From Chloroflexota bacterium (GTDB taxonomy: Bacteria > Chloroflexota > Anaerolineae > 4572-78 > J111), in assembly GCA_024277275.1 (NCBI GenBank), contig JAJRVO010000311.1, positions 1 through 41,414 on the forward strand: a stretch of DNA of 41,414 bases, read 5' to 3'. The notes below the pieces were generated by a model, which was not told where the DNA came from, ran no database searches, and worked only from the letters and a program-made list of their open reading frames with translations. This document shows positions 24,401-29,794 of the stretch, piece after piece (position 1 is the stretch's first letter; each line of letters starts with the position of its first letter). The translations under genes and the position numbers were made by a program.

Positions 24401-25696
24401 TATTGCTCCATCGTCAATAGCGGGCGAGGCAGCGAGTAGGTGTAAATCAAAGTTGGTAGCGTCTGTAAATTTGGGATCACGATTTCGATTATTGCCAACG
24501 CCAATTGACTCGGGATTAATAGAGCCATTGATGTCATTATTGGGTGAGTTGCCAAAGAAATCGGTATAAATAAGGCTTAAGGTGGTGTTGCTGAAAATTC
24601 CGCCGTTGGCAGTGGCAGTGTTACTAATAATAAGGTTGTTAGTAATGGCTACAGTGCCACCAAAAGCAAAAATGCCGCCGCCAGAGGTAAGGCCATCATT
24701 GCCATAAATGGTGTTGTTTTCAAGATTTAAAATAGCGCTGAAAACCCCAACCCCTCCCCCAACAGAAACAGTTGCCCTATTGTTATAAATAAGGTTGTTT
24801 CTGGCTGTAACGGTACCCGCAGCAGCATCAAGACCGCCAATATTATCGGCGGTGTTACTAAAAATCTCATTTGCCTCAATCAGAGCAATGCCCGAAATAA
24901 CCCTGATTGCTCCTCCGTCGGCTGCCGCTGTATTTGAATAGATTTGATTCCCGTTCAGCACCAGCGTTGCTGCGGTAGCTATGCCGCCGCCATGGCCGGC
25001 GGCATCAGTGGTTATATTGTTGTAAATTTTGTTGTTTTCCAGAGTCAGGTTTCCTGCCTGGTTGTAAACGCCTCCACCCACCTCTTGACCGGCCAAAGTT
25101 CCCCCTTTACCACCAGTCAGATGAAAACCGTTGACTGTAGCATTGACAGCGCTAGGTACATAAATCACTCGTCCTAGCCCGCCAGCGTCGATGATAGTTG
25201 GGTTCAGTTCTGGATCAGACGTAACCCAGTTAGTGGTTGTAAACCCGCCACGCAGAGTCACCGACCCGGTCAGGTAAACATTTTGGGTTAAGATGCCCAC
25301 AGTATTTGTATCTGTATAACGACCGGCTGCGACCCGGATTTCATCACCGGAACTGGCCACATTCACAGCGTATTGTATTGTAGCGCAGGGATTGTAGCTT
25401 GCGGTACAATCATTGCCGCTGTTGTTGCCGCCTACTGAAACCGGAGCAACATAGCGAATTGGCGGTCCGGCCGCATGCATTGCCCCGGGGTGACCTAATA
25501 GCCAAAAAAACGCAACCAGCAGCATACTTGTGGCCAATAAAAAAACCGGTCCCAAACGTGATAAAGTAGATATCAACGCCCTGGGCCGGTTTTGCGAATT
25601 ACGCTCAGAGTCAACTTGATTTAAACTAGCGGTAATTTTTGTATTCACTCTTGGTGTCTTCATGAAGTTCCTCAAGTCTTTATCTCTGGATTCCAA
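6443..25696 (-). CDS. Giant secreted multidomain beta-helix / DUF11 / cadherin-Ig / CARDB-like surface protein (putative adhesin)
   Basis: Single ORF of 6,417 aa. N-terminal hydrophobic segment (RLGPVFLLATSMLLVAFFWLLG); repeated GGGIYN...LTLxNxxIYxNxA coils; D[IM]GADE-like module ends; many [LI]xITKTV...GDPITYTI[VE]VAN...ITDTLP repeats; VNEPPTITL/DENSPNGTL cadherin-like; DIYLPIIFNN; YVVESNETNNS CARDB-like. Confidence 0.92.
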   Translation of the reverse strand: MESRDKDLRNFMKTPRVNTKITASLNQVDSERNSQNRPRALISTLSRLGPVFLLATSMLLVAFFWLLGHPGAMHAAGPPIRYVAPVSVGGNNSGNDCTASYNPCATIQYAVNVASSGDEIRVAAGRYTDTNTVGILTQNVYLTGSVTLRGGFTTTNWVTSDPELNPTIIDAGGLGRVIYVPSAVNATVNGFHLTGGKGGTLAGQEVGGGVYNQAGNLTLENNKIYNNITTDAAGHGGGIATAATLVLNGNQIYSNTAAADGGAIRVISGIALIEANEIFSNTADNIGGLDAAAGTVTARNNLIYNNRATVSVGGGVGVFSAILNLENNTIYGNDGLTSGGGIFAFGGTVAITNNLIISNTATANGGIFSNTTLSLIYTDFFGNSPNNDINGSINPESIGVGNNRNRDPKFTDATNFDLHLLAASPAIDDGAITTTITSDYEGDGRPFDAAVGGSELIDRGADEYIAASDCYARVEGGQVYTNVQQAVDAANSGNLVQVAGLCQGVQSTGGFSQTVYISKTLTVRGGYTTTDWVNPQYGPTILDAQGGGRVLYINGTSAINPVIENLYLTGGSYTGSGGGVYLGLNVNATLRNNVIYNNTATSFGGGVYNSGGGNVTLDHNTIYNNTASQGGGVTAGTANGTGQVTLENTIVATNSATTGGGLYAPTGGRYSLNYNDFYGNASGNYGGDAITGTTDISVDPGLTNPATNNFHLKLSSLLINTADSASTLATDFENDSRPQPTGGRRDIGADESRLYVDIDLADILPPDNPHIITDTVAAQGTLVTFTHTITNIGNTGASTDTVTIDATNSHGWTITPTSQTLDLTLGVPTAFTIVVSIPITDLSGIYNQTFITATSTSNAAGVDSTVDIISNPGLEFSPDYTSFGDPDQVITYTHTLTNTGATDTFIITFGSPRNWGQAVTPVTVTLGYNESAQISVQVVVTSSAPAGLTDIMTVTATSVNYGSFGVFKTVTDTTTANPTGGNRHVSNGGSDTENNCRVSGQPCETILYALGQAADGDTVLVSQGTYVLTGTLLINQNINLRGGFQPVSFLEPPEGFDPATTIIQRSGGFFGPGLDIIATPPSQPLIENFTLQDFDNSAGAGGGIYVESNAAPTLANLIIKDSTAADGGAISIQSGDPALTNITISNTTAIRWGGGIHIDSGSPTLDNISIAESATTGGSGKGGGIYVNSGSPTVQNSSITDTVSILGGGIYLESGSAILTNSTIYSAGATTGGGIYQAGGNLTLAGGMVYSAGATTGGGIYQAGGSLTGQKLTVWQNSATAQGGGLYQVAGTTIISQTRVNSNTAGAGGGLYSASGSLTLWNNFIYGNSATTGNGGGIYKDGGTLNLVNDTLYGNQAANLGGGVFDNNSGSLVFSNTIVVANQANTGGGVYRLSSGPSSIDYNNFWNNSAASSPNHNLPSAGSNSISSDPEFVDAANGDLHLTLDSPSVDAAEPNTFLTADIEDDIRPANQGVDIGADEVTGCLARVIDLSRVPRFGGNVFGVLQEAIDAASGSDIVQISGECRGVHSRLVDGQVLSQTVFISKSLTLEGGYNSSFSNDPIGNPGSVVPTALDARGQGRTLVITATISGNPSVSLLNLTLTNGNAQGLGGGPGNNDAGGGIYNYNSFLTLNSAVITNNQAAYGGGIYHFNDTATPNMLNLGNTGQTTIISNTATGDGGGLYIVDNQSTAIRQVTFSQNNAGSNGGGLYVAGSSLTIQNDSRFEQNSANQGGGFYNAGGSLVISQTTLYSNTATTGGGLYNTGTLNGESLTINGNSTTGSGGGLYNHSSGQLSLDSSLILTNTAGADGGGLYNVAGSSSGLTLINSIVFSNTAGGNGGGLYNQSDYLTLRHNTFYANQGDGIYHDAGTSLPVINSTMIVSNTGNGITSIATAPTFKYNDVVDNGGVDISGFSPPAPDKNISATPSFISVDPANPNFLRINSGSRGEEEGDPASPVTDDIDGDPRPSNQDFDIGVDEIADCFVQINGVPPTYGKVQVAVGLSNPGDEIRVAGICQGVDPFDDWQTVSQTVFITKSLIIRGGYTKDNFTTSDPIANPTILDALDLGRVIYITNTAQVTVAGLHLQRGNAGAAGGSEAGNGGGLFVGNGVLTMTQNQVYSNTATNGGALYNQAGTVYIFEDIFTNTLPFGIFTNTATTAGGAIYNAGGNTTLDTVDVRNNQAASSGGAVYHAGGATLLQNNIIRNNSVSTGDGGAIYNAAGGLTAWHNTIYSNSAGGDGGGLHTTTGDPDVRNNIFRNNSDDVIFSTTPYTITYNNFSGSGSNSGGSVTFDATNLVGDPWLAADPVNAFFRIPDNSPVIDQGDPTMPAFQDFENDYRPGDQNFDMGADERRSCWAKVTSSGIIYGNIQRAIDNSQPDDTILVTRGECRGVHTYFDGAKTLSQTVHITHNLTLQGGYTRDFSSQVGGPLSQFDSTATTLNARTLGRVILVTGSITVDIHRFIVTNGDATGQGGGPGGGDAGGGFYHNGAQGLIAHVDYYNNTAAYGGAFFNNGNTFTMDNSWIRYNQAITDGGSIYNATGDMTINGATVVFSSTVGRWGGGIFNDSGNLTLENNSELDQNQADQGGFFYNAGGVVTMTNNTVTNNTATSDGGGIYNATGVITMTDINLSNNSAGSNGGGIYNNTGQISVGTHTEDAINTTGNTTGNTINGNQAINGGAIYNNSGQVSLLKNTINNNTAIVASAGQGGGLYNGSGGTVTIDRGNAFYDNSAHQGGGIYYTGGSGSLTMHNTLVYTNTAQDQGGGLYIGGDSPEILHNTFYQNAATASSTGQGGAIYISGGGTPTIKNNIFDANIADIGSAIRKAGSGGTYNYNDYWPGAGSSQASGITVGANSLNEDPSFVDAAGGDFHLSSTSPIINRAEAGLGVAHDFENDPRPVNGAPDIGADENDACLVQLVQTDSDGDSDPLTGNLADGPIFGSVQAALNTATLSQTIRVAVGACQENITIDKLVTIDGSWLNDFSAPFTVDIPDIGPVRYIATTIDGGNNGSVVDIQASAQAPTLSYLLLQNGNTAGNGGGIKSRANLNLINSTVYSNSAVWGGGIFLEDGLGIVATLSTGESQGVEVTNNRATSLVGGGIYVGTDNTLNMSGGEVSQNTAPVGGGIYNANGITATLCGVNISRNNATGGNGGGVYNDDNSVVNIPGSLINNNTASVHGGGLYNGPNSDITITDGSISDNTAGGNGGGMYNDSGSSIDIGGGAPIDSNQANHGGGVYNTNATFVLRQKRLNNNQATDASGDGGGIYADLNSVLTTTNLGLYNNSANDDGGGLYQIGNTQSAHYHATIRQNHADDQGGGVYAGGVSAVISASIMAFNTSGGDGSGIYGAGASIPVDYTLSWLNGYSGTTFIPTNTPTPADPKFRNTAGDLYYNSPAIDAVPTTASHVTVDRNLDPRPQMCAKDMGRDEYGVGARAMTFVDSPTPLGTTLAPNDFITYTFSLRNDSENWFDLSNESSSWGIGTGFTETIVITATTSQNWAEIVSIQGATNVVSQTTTKPHTATFDLGPGDTATIQVKVSVPIGAAANLVDSTAIQYETLQCADYTGVAAPAGASDPAETRVIEDFDFVIEPDNTGAALAGESITYTHIITNIGNVQDTYTIFPKAGFYASGQIITPASGQLTLEPKGSGQYTGAIVIRVDIRPEIAGGLIDVTSAIAQSNSTSNQKAAANTTAIGTITGTRFVNAIGGRNSIVREDELAPPSPDLDDNNCTVSGKPCLTIQHAINQAAPGDVIKIAQGTYTDTVTTTYKTLPLTQTIFITKPVTLRGGYESPDYLDPPDHLTNTTYIDPQGQGRGIFIAEEVQAGGSITIDRLFIRNGNAGQGGGTNAGGNIYNEGADLTLSASRLYNGSATNGAGLYNAGNNLLLQNSLLYSNTATANGGALYITGTATLQNNTFVDNQAVNGGAIYITDNGNVSIQNTIFATNTAASGGAVEASTAGTQPNLDYNLHFGNGASDVVNGSELNRVAGDPNPQFVDPPYLYIAGTSPARDAGTTIAGLTIDHQNSARPLGLGYDIGAYERVPVQRVLFYSDTVTIIAEGQMVVITHTLLNDGDMADTFIIDAASSLGGWTINYDQPLTYPIALTPGQSQTVVVTYTAPAGSSGQINTTVITAAGNGSQATVQDVVIVSSPRWEIGKAVTPGNTVQPGGLLTYTITITNTGEQDTTGSYTITDELPANTNFVAAIGSSPVMTTPVVKWITDTVVFSNNGTISFTYVVTVSKPLTHGTKIVNQVYTITGGSAFTDAAGAPVTVTVDAPAVLSITKTANVDTVQPGDYLTYTLTITNNASSLGPALGVVISDVLPANAVYQSSGFVPPATGNFTPTGNLLQWELTNPLTVGNWAQVTVTVRVTSPLAAQTILTNTFGVTAGNAITAPFGLLTTTIASTNNITLSKTVQPAFVVPGGTVTYTITLTNSGNGIATVTLTDQLHSFFSPNSVVYPSVVVPGRTWSISQGVTLVSFTATAPITEGDYYNQTITATYDLSQTIVSNTAPVSVTSPSLSITKTVGLTNNPAQRGDPITYTIVVANSGLVDAANVNITDTLPNFVDGSGLNQTVTVTAGESVTFTIPATVANNAPYATTISNTAYYTHTSGGNQSSITFTIELTPPAKLAISKTVQLTNNPAVQGDPITYTIVVANTGGLDADNTNITDTLPAYVNGSPLNQTVTVTAGESVTFTIYATVSNSVPYNTIITNTAYYTHTSSNGTDSESFAITGPPAATLDITKTAQLTNNPAQQGDSITYTIVVANNAGLDVSNIRITDSLPVYIDGNDLDQTVTITAGESITFTINATVSATAPYNAIITNTAYYTQPSGGGQDSDTFTVQPPLSPSDLTITKTVQLTNDPAQQGAPITYTIVVANKGSLDIANVRITDTLPGLVTGGADLDKTVTVTAGESITFTINAAVSAVAPYNAIITNTAYYTQPSGGGNDSDSFTVWPPSPGDLTITKTVAVSSAPVKLGDPITYTIIVTNNAGLDVSNIRITDTLPVEVIGADLDRTVTITAGEGIIFTIPAIVSLSAPYSQAITNTAYYTQPSGSGSAGASFVTEPAPSGVLLITKTVQISGAVVVQGDPITYTIVVANSDVISVTNVRITDTLPTYINGSNLNVTETITANDRITYTINATVSATAPHNAIITNTAYYSYAFGTGQDSASITVQPPSAGDLAITKTVAVSSSPVIQGDPITYTIEVANSGTLDISNIRITDTLPADVTGSNLDQTVTITAGESITFTINAAVVATAPYNAIITNTAYYTQPSGGGNDSAAFTIQPPSAGDLSITKTVQLTNNPAQQNDPITYTIEVANDGTLDIANVRITDTLPAYITGSNLDQTVTITAGESVTLVIPATVDATAPYNAVITNTAYYSQTSGSGNDSAAFTVQGPSPGSLTITKTVAVSSSPVIQGDPITYTIEVANGSGLDIDNVRITDTMPTYVTGSNLDQTVTITAGESVTFTIPATVIATAPYNAIITNTAYYSQSSGSGFDTATVTVQPPSPGDLSITKTVQPSNDPALRGDSITYTIVVSSSAGLDVSNIRITDTLPADVIGGNLDQTVTITAGESITFTIPATVSATAPYSQVITNTAYYTQASGGGNASASFNTLAAPPANLTITKTVAPTQADPGGTITYTLTFVNNGPSTAENVIITDQIPVTVTGLNVISSGVAITRTGGTTFSWQVQNLAQGQGGIITVSGQVNLGLSAGYIFTNTATITGSTADTDTLDNTSQAGVTILNVAPVANDDTFNTPEDTPLNGTLTAIDNNNAPLTYSIVTNPVTGTVVITNPLSGGFVYTPPNNYNGTVTFTFIVSDTGTPTLTDTATVTITVDPANDPPVVNDQTFSVDENSPNGTLVNFVIANDPELGPLTYTITAGNTNGSFAIGPTNGLITVNNSNELDYETTMTYYLTVVVSDTGNLTDTAIITIAINDVNEPPTITLIADQFTGVGIPTPPITFTIGDPETPAASLVITVTSSNQTLVPDANIGLGGSGANRTLVITPTASQTGTTTISITVSDTSLFTVETFLLTVDKPEKPYLISPPDGTFTNNNPVFFDWSDVTYSGPLTYNMMITGPATTQISTTGIRSLNLDLDTLDGDGRYTWTVRAIDQLGQSSGYTDTWTVTLDRVAPAPPPNLTSPSDGQTITTTQRPAFDWDDSSDALSGPVTYTIIITNSSGTPSISTTATSVFTPGSNLTAGVYTWTVIAYDRAGNTASSQVFTVAIQATTGDIYLPIIFNNSTGGGGGGLPDLWAKDLIIEWAGTPGPTTPVTFKVVIENIGGSTVNVNPADFFWVDFYINPTSFPTEAGHLWGTLCSANTCYGLAWQVGATLAPGAVITLTSAGGDPYLAPPPDTNWPGFFNQSGTQNVGVYVDSWGGLGVPEGYVVESNETNNSRTSVTVTGFGLTLDLQDLNTDKPPTTRPLPNK
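8850..12190 (-). repeat. Tandem 330-bp (110-aa) DUF11-type array, 10 units, inside the giant CDS
   Basis: agta[ag]gc[gt]gt (Y-T-A-Y-Y coding) landmark at 8941, 9271, 9601, 9931, 10261, 10591, 10921, 11257, 11587, 11917: 330 bp each, with one 336-bp step. Confidence 0.9.
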
Positions 25697-25822
25697 TATC
25701 CAGTTTTAGGTCTGATAATTGAAATTTCTAAAGAGCTTGTATCTGCTGATTCTATAAGTAAGGCTAGTTACTATTACAGAATAAGTTAGCAACTGGTCTT
25801 ACATAAGTTTGGTGGGATCATT

Positions 25823-25897
25823 AAAAAAAATAGGGACAAGGAAACTCGGATTGAAGGTTTCAGGACAAACAAACTATGCTCCGAGTTGCCTCGCCCC
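25823..25897 (-). terminator. Strong intrinsic terminator downstream of the Flp-pilin gene
   Basis: Minus-strand 18-nt arms GGGGCGAGGCAACTCGGA / TCCGAGTTTCCTTGTCCC (25880-25897 / 25833-25850), one mismatch and two G-U, followed by TATTTTTTTT. Confidence 0.8.
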
Positions 25898-25981
25898 TGC
25901 ACCACCCCGAATTATTGAAAAGGCGCGTTTAAAGGTTAACAAATAGTTCTTTGATTTTGTAACGTGTTGATGAAATACCGA

Positions 25982-26413
25982 TTACCAAAACGCAACAACC
26001 CCCTCGCCTCCAGCGGAGTCTTTAGCTGTGACAGCGCCGCTGGTAACTGAGGGGTTGGTAAATGTAAAGGTACATGTACCGGAACATGATTGGCTACCGG
26101 ATATGCCTCCATCGCCCGTGACAGTGACAGTAGTGTTTGAAGACACCGTAACAGTTACTTTTAAAGTTGCATTGGGGGTAGTGTAACTGGCTGGCGTGTA
26201 TGAAGCGCTAATACCAGTAATGGCCCCTTGACCGCCGCCGCAAAGAACCCCCTCCCCCTGCTGGAGATATGAGGTTATGGTGCAAAAGGTTCGTCTTATT
26301 TCAGGCCCCAGTTGCAGCAAAACAGCAATGACTACAATGGCTACCAGTACCAGAATCAGGGCATACTCTACCAACCCTTGCCCTTCTTCGCGTGATGAAA
26401 ATCTATTAAACAT
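25982..26413 (-). CDS. Flp/Fap-type pilin with extended C-terminal domain
   Basis: EEGQGLVEYALILVLVAIVVIAVLLQLGPEI class motif, then a ~90-aa Thr/Ser/Val-rich extension with a Cys pair (SQSCSGTCTFTF). Confidence 0.85.
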   Translation of the reverse strand: MFNRFSSREEGQGLVEYALILVLVAIVVIAVLLQLGPEIRRTFCTITSYLQQGEGVLCGGGQGAITGISASYTPASYTTPNATLKVTVTVSSNTTVTVTGDGGISGSQSCSGTCTFTFTNPSVTSGAVTAKDSAGGEGVVAFW

Positions 26414-26950
26414 TATATAATACCCTCCTGAGTTTTAGGCGCTTGCTTTGTTGAATTGCCTCGGGGAAATAATAAAATAATTTTTGGGGATAATTTGGAG
26501 AGACCCTAATCTTAAACAGTTCCCGTTCTAAATCCTCTGCAAGCGCCCCAAACCCCGTTTCTAGAAAATAAATATACAGTTAAATAAAGAAATATATGTA
26601 TATTCAAACACACTTTAAAAGTAATGTCAAGCCTGTTATGTCAAATAATTTAGCGGTCTTTGAGGGCTATTCTTTCAGTACCCTTTACTATACCAGATTT
26701 TGCAGTCCCGCAGTTACCCAAAATTGGCCCAAAGGATACCCATTTTTGGGACAAAACCCTATTTGATGTTATATTGAAACAGGAGATACAGTGGTTTATG
26801 GCAATTATTTGGTGATGTTTGGGGAAAGTTAGTAAACTTTCCCTACCTAATCAAGTCTTGATTTAGCAAGAAAAAGATTCGGGAAGATTTTGATTTTAAG
26901 AAAGTTAAGCGGTGTTTGTCGAGAAAACTCTCGGCGTGGATAAAGTGGGT

Positions 26951-27099
26951 GAGATGATTTGGGAATTGTTTGGAGCGTTTTGGTCAGCCGGACGAAAGAC
27001 GATAGACGAACGATAAAAACCCTGTACTACCGTTTCATTCGTCCGCCGTCGTTCGTCATTCACCCTTTTTTACGGCTATATTGAATTACCGAGTCCTGT
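26951..27099. repeat. Dispersed ~150-bp repeat, copy 1
   Basis: Alignable by eye to 33663-33813: gagatg..tttg.gaattgtttggagcg...cggacga...cgtttcattc...ccgccgtcgttcgtcattc.ccttttttacg; terminal inverted repeats GATTTGGGAATTG / GAATTACCGAGTC. Confidence 0.8.
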
Positions 27100-27137
27100 C
27101 GGAGTTAATTGTTTGAGCAGATTGAAAGAGCCTGGCT

Positions 27138-27617
27138 CTAATCATCCACCTTTAAATTTACCACCGCGCCTTGTGTTGCCTGCACCAATTCTTTTGGGGT
27201 GATTGAAAAGACAGCGTTGGGAGTGCCTGCCGCTCCCCAAATGATGTCAAATTGTAGAAAATTCTCGTCAATGTAGGTGGGTAGTCTGGTTTTGTGACCA
27301 AACGGAGGAACACCGCCAATGGCAAAGCCGGTTGCTTCACGAGCTGTTTCGGCGTTACTGCGCTTAACCTTCTTTTTGCCGACGCCGCACAATGCGGCCA
27401 ATTTCTTCTCGTCTAGCCGGTTGACGCCGCTAACCAGGGCCATCGTCGGCTGCCCATTGACCACAAACAACAGCGATTTGATGATTTGAGCCACGGTACA
27501 ACCAATGGCCCTGGCTGCATCTTCGGCGGTGCGCGTGCCGGCGTCAAATTCTTTAATGGCAATGTCTAAACCCAATGCCTGGGCGGCATCGGCTACTTTT
27601 TGAGCGGTGGGGTGCAT
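27138..27617 (-). CDS. YbaK/EbsC family (Cys-tRNA(Pro) deacylase-like editing protein)
   Basis: ALGLDIAIKEFDAGTRTAEDAARAIGCTVAQIIKSLLF, LVSGVNRLDEKKLAALCG, EATGFAIGGVPPFGH. Confidence 0.9.
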   Translation of the reverse strand: MHPTAQKVADAAQALGLDIAIKEFDAGTRTAEDAARAIGCTVAQIIKSLLFVVNGQPTMALVSGVNRLDEKKLAALCGVGKKKVKRSNAETAREATGFAIGGVPPFGHKTRLPTYIDENFLQFDIIWGAAGTPNAVFSITPKELVQATQGAVVNLKVDD

Positions 27618-27670
27618 AAGAGTGACCGGTAATCAGTGACTAGTAATCAGCGCCAGTAATCAGGTTATTC

Positions 27671-27754
27671 CTGACAACTGACAACTGACAACTGACAACT
27701 GACAACTGACTACTGACTACTGACTACTGACTACTGACTACTGACTACTGACTA
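27671..27754. repeat. Heptamer tandem array (ctgacaa)5(ctgacta)7
   Basis: 12 in-phase 7-bp units read directly. Confidence 0.97.
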
Positions 27755-27762
27755 CCAAAATC

Positions 27763-29334
27763 CTACCATTTATCGCCGTTTAACAAAGCATACTCCATAC
27801 TATCAACCAGAGCATGCCAACTGGCTTCGATGATGTTTGTATGGGCGCCCACGGTGGTCCAATTGTGGCCGGTCCCTTCTTCATAAAAATCAATCATTAC
27901 GCGGGTTTTGGCCGCGGTTCCAGAGTCGCTATCAAGGATGCGCACCTTGTAATCGGTCAGGTGAATATTTTTGAGTTGCGGAAAATCTTGGTACAGCGCC
28001 CCGCGTAGAGCCAGGTTTAGCGCGTTAACCGGGCCGTTCCCATCGGCTACAGTATGACGAGTCTCTTCGCCAACCGTTACCTTAACTGTGGCTTCGGTAA
28101 AAAGGCCCCGACCTTGCCGGTTTTCGGTGAGAACCATAAAATCAACCACTTCAAAAGGCGGTTTGTAATCCTCGTTTATCCGCCGCAGCATCATATCTAT
28201 CGAGGCTTCGGCCCCTTCAAAGGTATAGCCCTGGTTTTCCAAATCTTTAATTTGCTCCAACACCTGTTTGGCTTCGTCGCGGCTGGGGTCCAGGCCAAAC
28301 TCTTCGGCTTTGGCAAGAATATTGCCGCGCCCGGACAATTCCGAAACCACGGTTCGTTTCTCGTTGCCAACCAGAGTGGGGTCCATATGCTGGTAGCTTT
28401 CTTCTACCTTAAGCATAGCCGCCACGTGGATACCGCCTTTGTGCGCAAAGGCGCTAAAACCCACAAAAGGTTGGTGAGGGTTGGGGATTTTATTGGCTAA
28501 CTCATCCACATAGTGCGAAAGAGCGGTGAGGGTAGTCAATTGCTCATCGCTAACGCATTGATACCCCATTTTTAGCTGCAAATCAGAGACAACGGTGATC
28601 AGGTTGGCGTTGCCCACCCGCTCGCCGTAGCCATTAATGGTGCCTTGCACATGCGTAGCCCCGCCGCGAATCCCGGCCAGGCTATTGGCAACACCCAACT
28701 CGCAGTCATTATGGGCGTGGATGCCAATCTGAATGCCTTTAAATTCACGCATCACCCGTTTAACAATCTCCTCAACTTCCCACGGCGTCGAACCTCCGTT
28801 GGTGTCGCACAAAACCAGGCAATCAGTCCCGCCCTGAACAGCGGCCTTTAAGGTTAACAGCGTGTAATCCGGGTTGGTTTTGAAACCATCAAAAAAGTGT
28901 TCGGCATCGTAAATAACTTCTTTATCCCGATCTTTAAAGTACCGAACGCTTTCAGAAATCATATCCAGATTTTCTTCCTGGTTGGTTTCCAAAACGTGTT
29001 CAACATGCAAATCCCAGCTTTTGCCGACCAGGGTGACGACCGGAGTATTGGCTTTAACCAAAGCCTGAATGTTGCCGTCCGCCTCGCAGGTGGTATCTTT
29101 ATAGCGAGTACTGCCAAAAGCGGCGATTTTGGCGCGCTTTAAATTCAGCTCGTTTTGGCGGGCAAAAAACTCGGCGTCTTTAGGGTTAGAGCCGGGCCAG
29201 CCCCCTTCAATGTAGTGAGCGCCAAAATCATCCAATTTTTGGGCTACTTTTAATTTGTCGTTGCACGATAGCGAGAAGCCCTCGCCTTGAGTGCCGTCGC
29301 GTAACGTGGTGTCATACAAAAATATCTGTGTCAT
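27763..29334 (-). CDS. cimA: Citramalate synthase
   Basis: MTQIFLYDTTLRDGTQGEGFSLS, HYIEGGWPGSNPKDAEFF, CDTNGGSTPWEVEEI, IGIHAHNDCELGVANS; length and C-terminal regulatory-like domain fit the CimA branch. Confidence 0.9.
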   Translation of the reverse strand: MTQIFLYDTTLRDGTQGEGFSLSCNDKLKVAQKLDDFGAHYIEGGWPGSNPKDAEFFARQNELNLKRAKIAAFGSTRYKDTTCEADGNIQALVKANTPVVTLVGKSWDLHVEHVLETNQEENLDMISESVRYFKDRDKEVIYDAEHFFDGFKTNPDYTLLTLKAAVQGGTDCLVLCDTNGGSTPWEVEEIVKRVMREFKGIQIGIHAHNDCELGVANSLAGIRGGATHVQGTINGYGERVGNANLITVVSDLQLKMGYQCVSDEQLTTLTALSHYVDELANKIPNPHQPFVGFSAFAHKGGIHVAAMLKVEESYQHMDPTLVGNEKRTVVSELSGRGNILAKAEEFGLDPSRDEAKQVLEQIKDLENQGYTFEGAEASIDMMLRRINEDYKPPFEVVDFMVLTENRQGRGLFTEATVKVTVGEETRHTVADGNGPVNALNLALRGALYQDFPQLKNIHLTDYKVRILDSDSGTAAKTRVMIDFYEEGTGHNWTTVGAHTNIIEASWHALVDSMEYALLNGDKW

Positions 29335-29390
29335 TTTGGGAATCTCCAATTCTTTGTTATTTTAGAAAGTCTTTGCTAACAGAGTTAGCG

Positions 29391-29579
29391 GGTTAAGTTG
29401 GGTGAGTTGGTTAAGTTGGGTGAGTTGGTTAAGTTGGGTGAGTTGGGTGAGTTAGGTGAGTTGGGTGAGTTGGGTGAGTTGGGTGAGTTGGGTGAGTTGG
29501 GTGAGTTGGGTGAGTTGGGTGAGTTGGGTGAGTTAGGTGAGTTAGGTGAGTTGGGTGAGTTGGGTGAGTTGGGTGAGTG
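29391..29579. repeat. Nonamer tandem array (gggtgagtt and variants), 21 in-phase units
   Basis: ggttaagtt/gggtgagtt/aggtgagtt units with constant 9-bp phase from 29391 to 29579. Confidence 0.97.
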
Positions 29580-29594
29580 AAAAGGTCAAAGCTC

Positions 29595-29657
29595 TTAAAC
29601 TCATTAAACTCATTAAACTCATTAAACTCATTAAACTCATTAAACTCATTAAACTCC
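29595..29657. repeat. Nonamer tandem array (ttaaactca), 7 units
   Basis: Direct reading; six ttaaactca plus ttaaactcc. Confidence 0.97.
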
Positions 29658-29794
29658 TACTTATTAACTTTTTTGGTTCCCAATACGACGGGCGATAGCC
29701 AAATTTGTAGCCATCGCCCGATTGACACCTCTGTCGATCTCGCTATTGTGTTGTGAATTTTTCATAAGCCTGAAAGACCTTGATAAAGTTGCAG

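Noticed and set aside
25823-25897. Riboswitch (e.g. c-di-GMP type) upstream of the giant gene
   Set aside because: No conserved riboswitch core recognised; long stem plus U-tract is better explained as an intrinsic terminator of the pilin gene.
29398-29580. ORF encoding (GEL)n repeats
   Set aside because: Pure translation of the 9-bp tandem array; starts and ends with the array.
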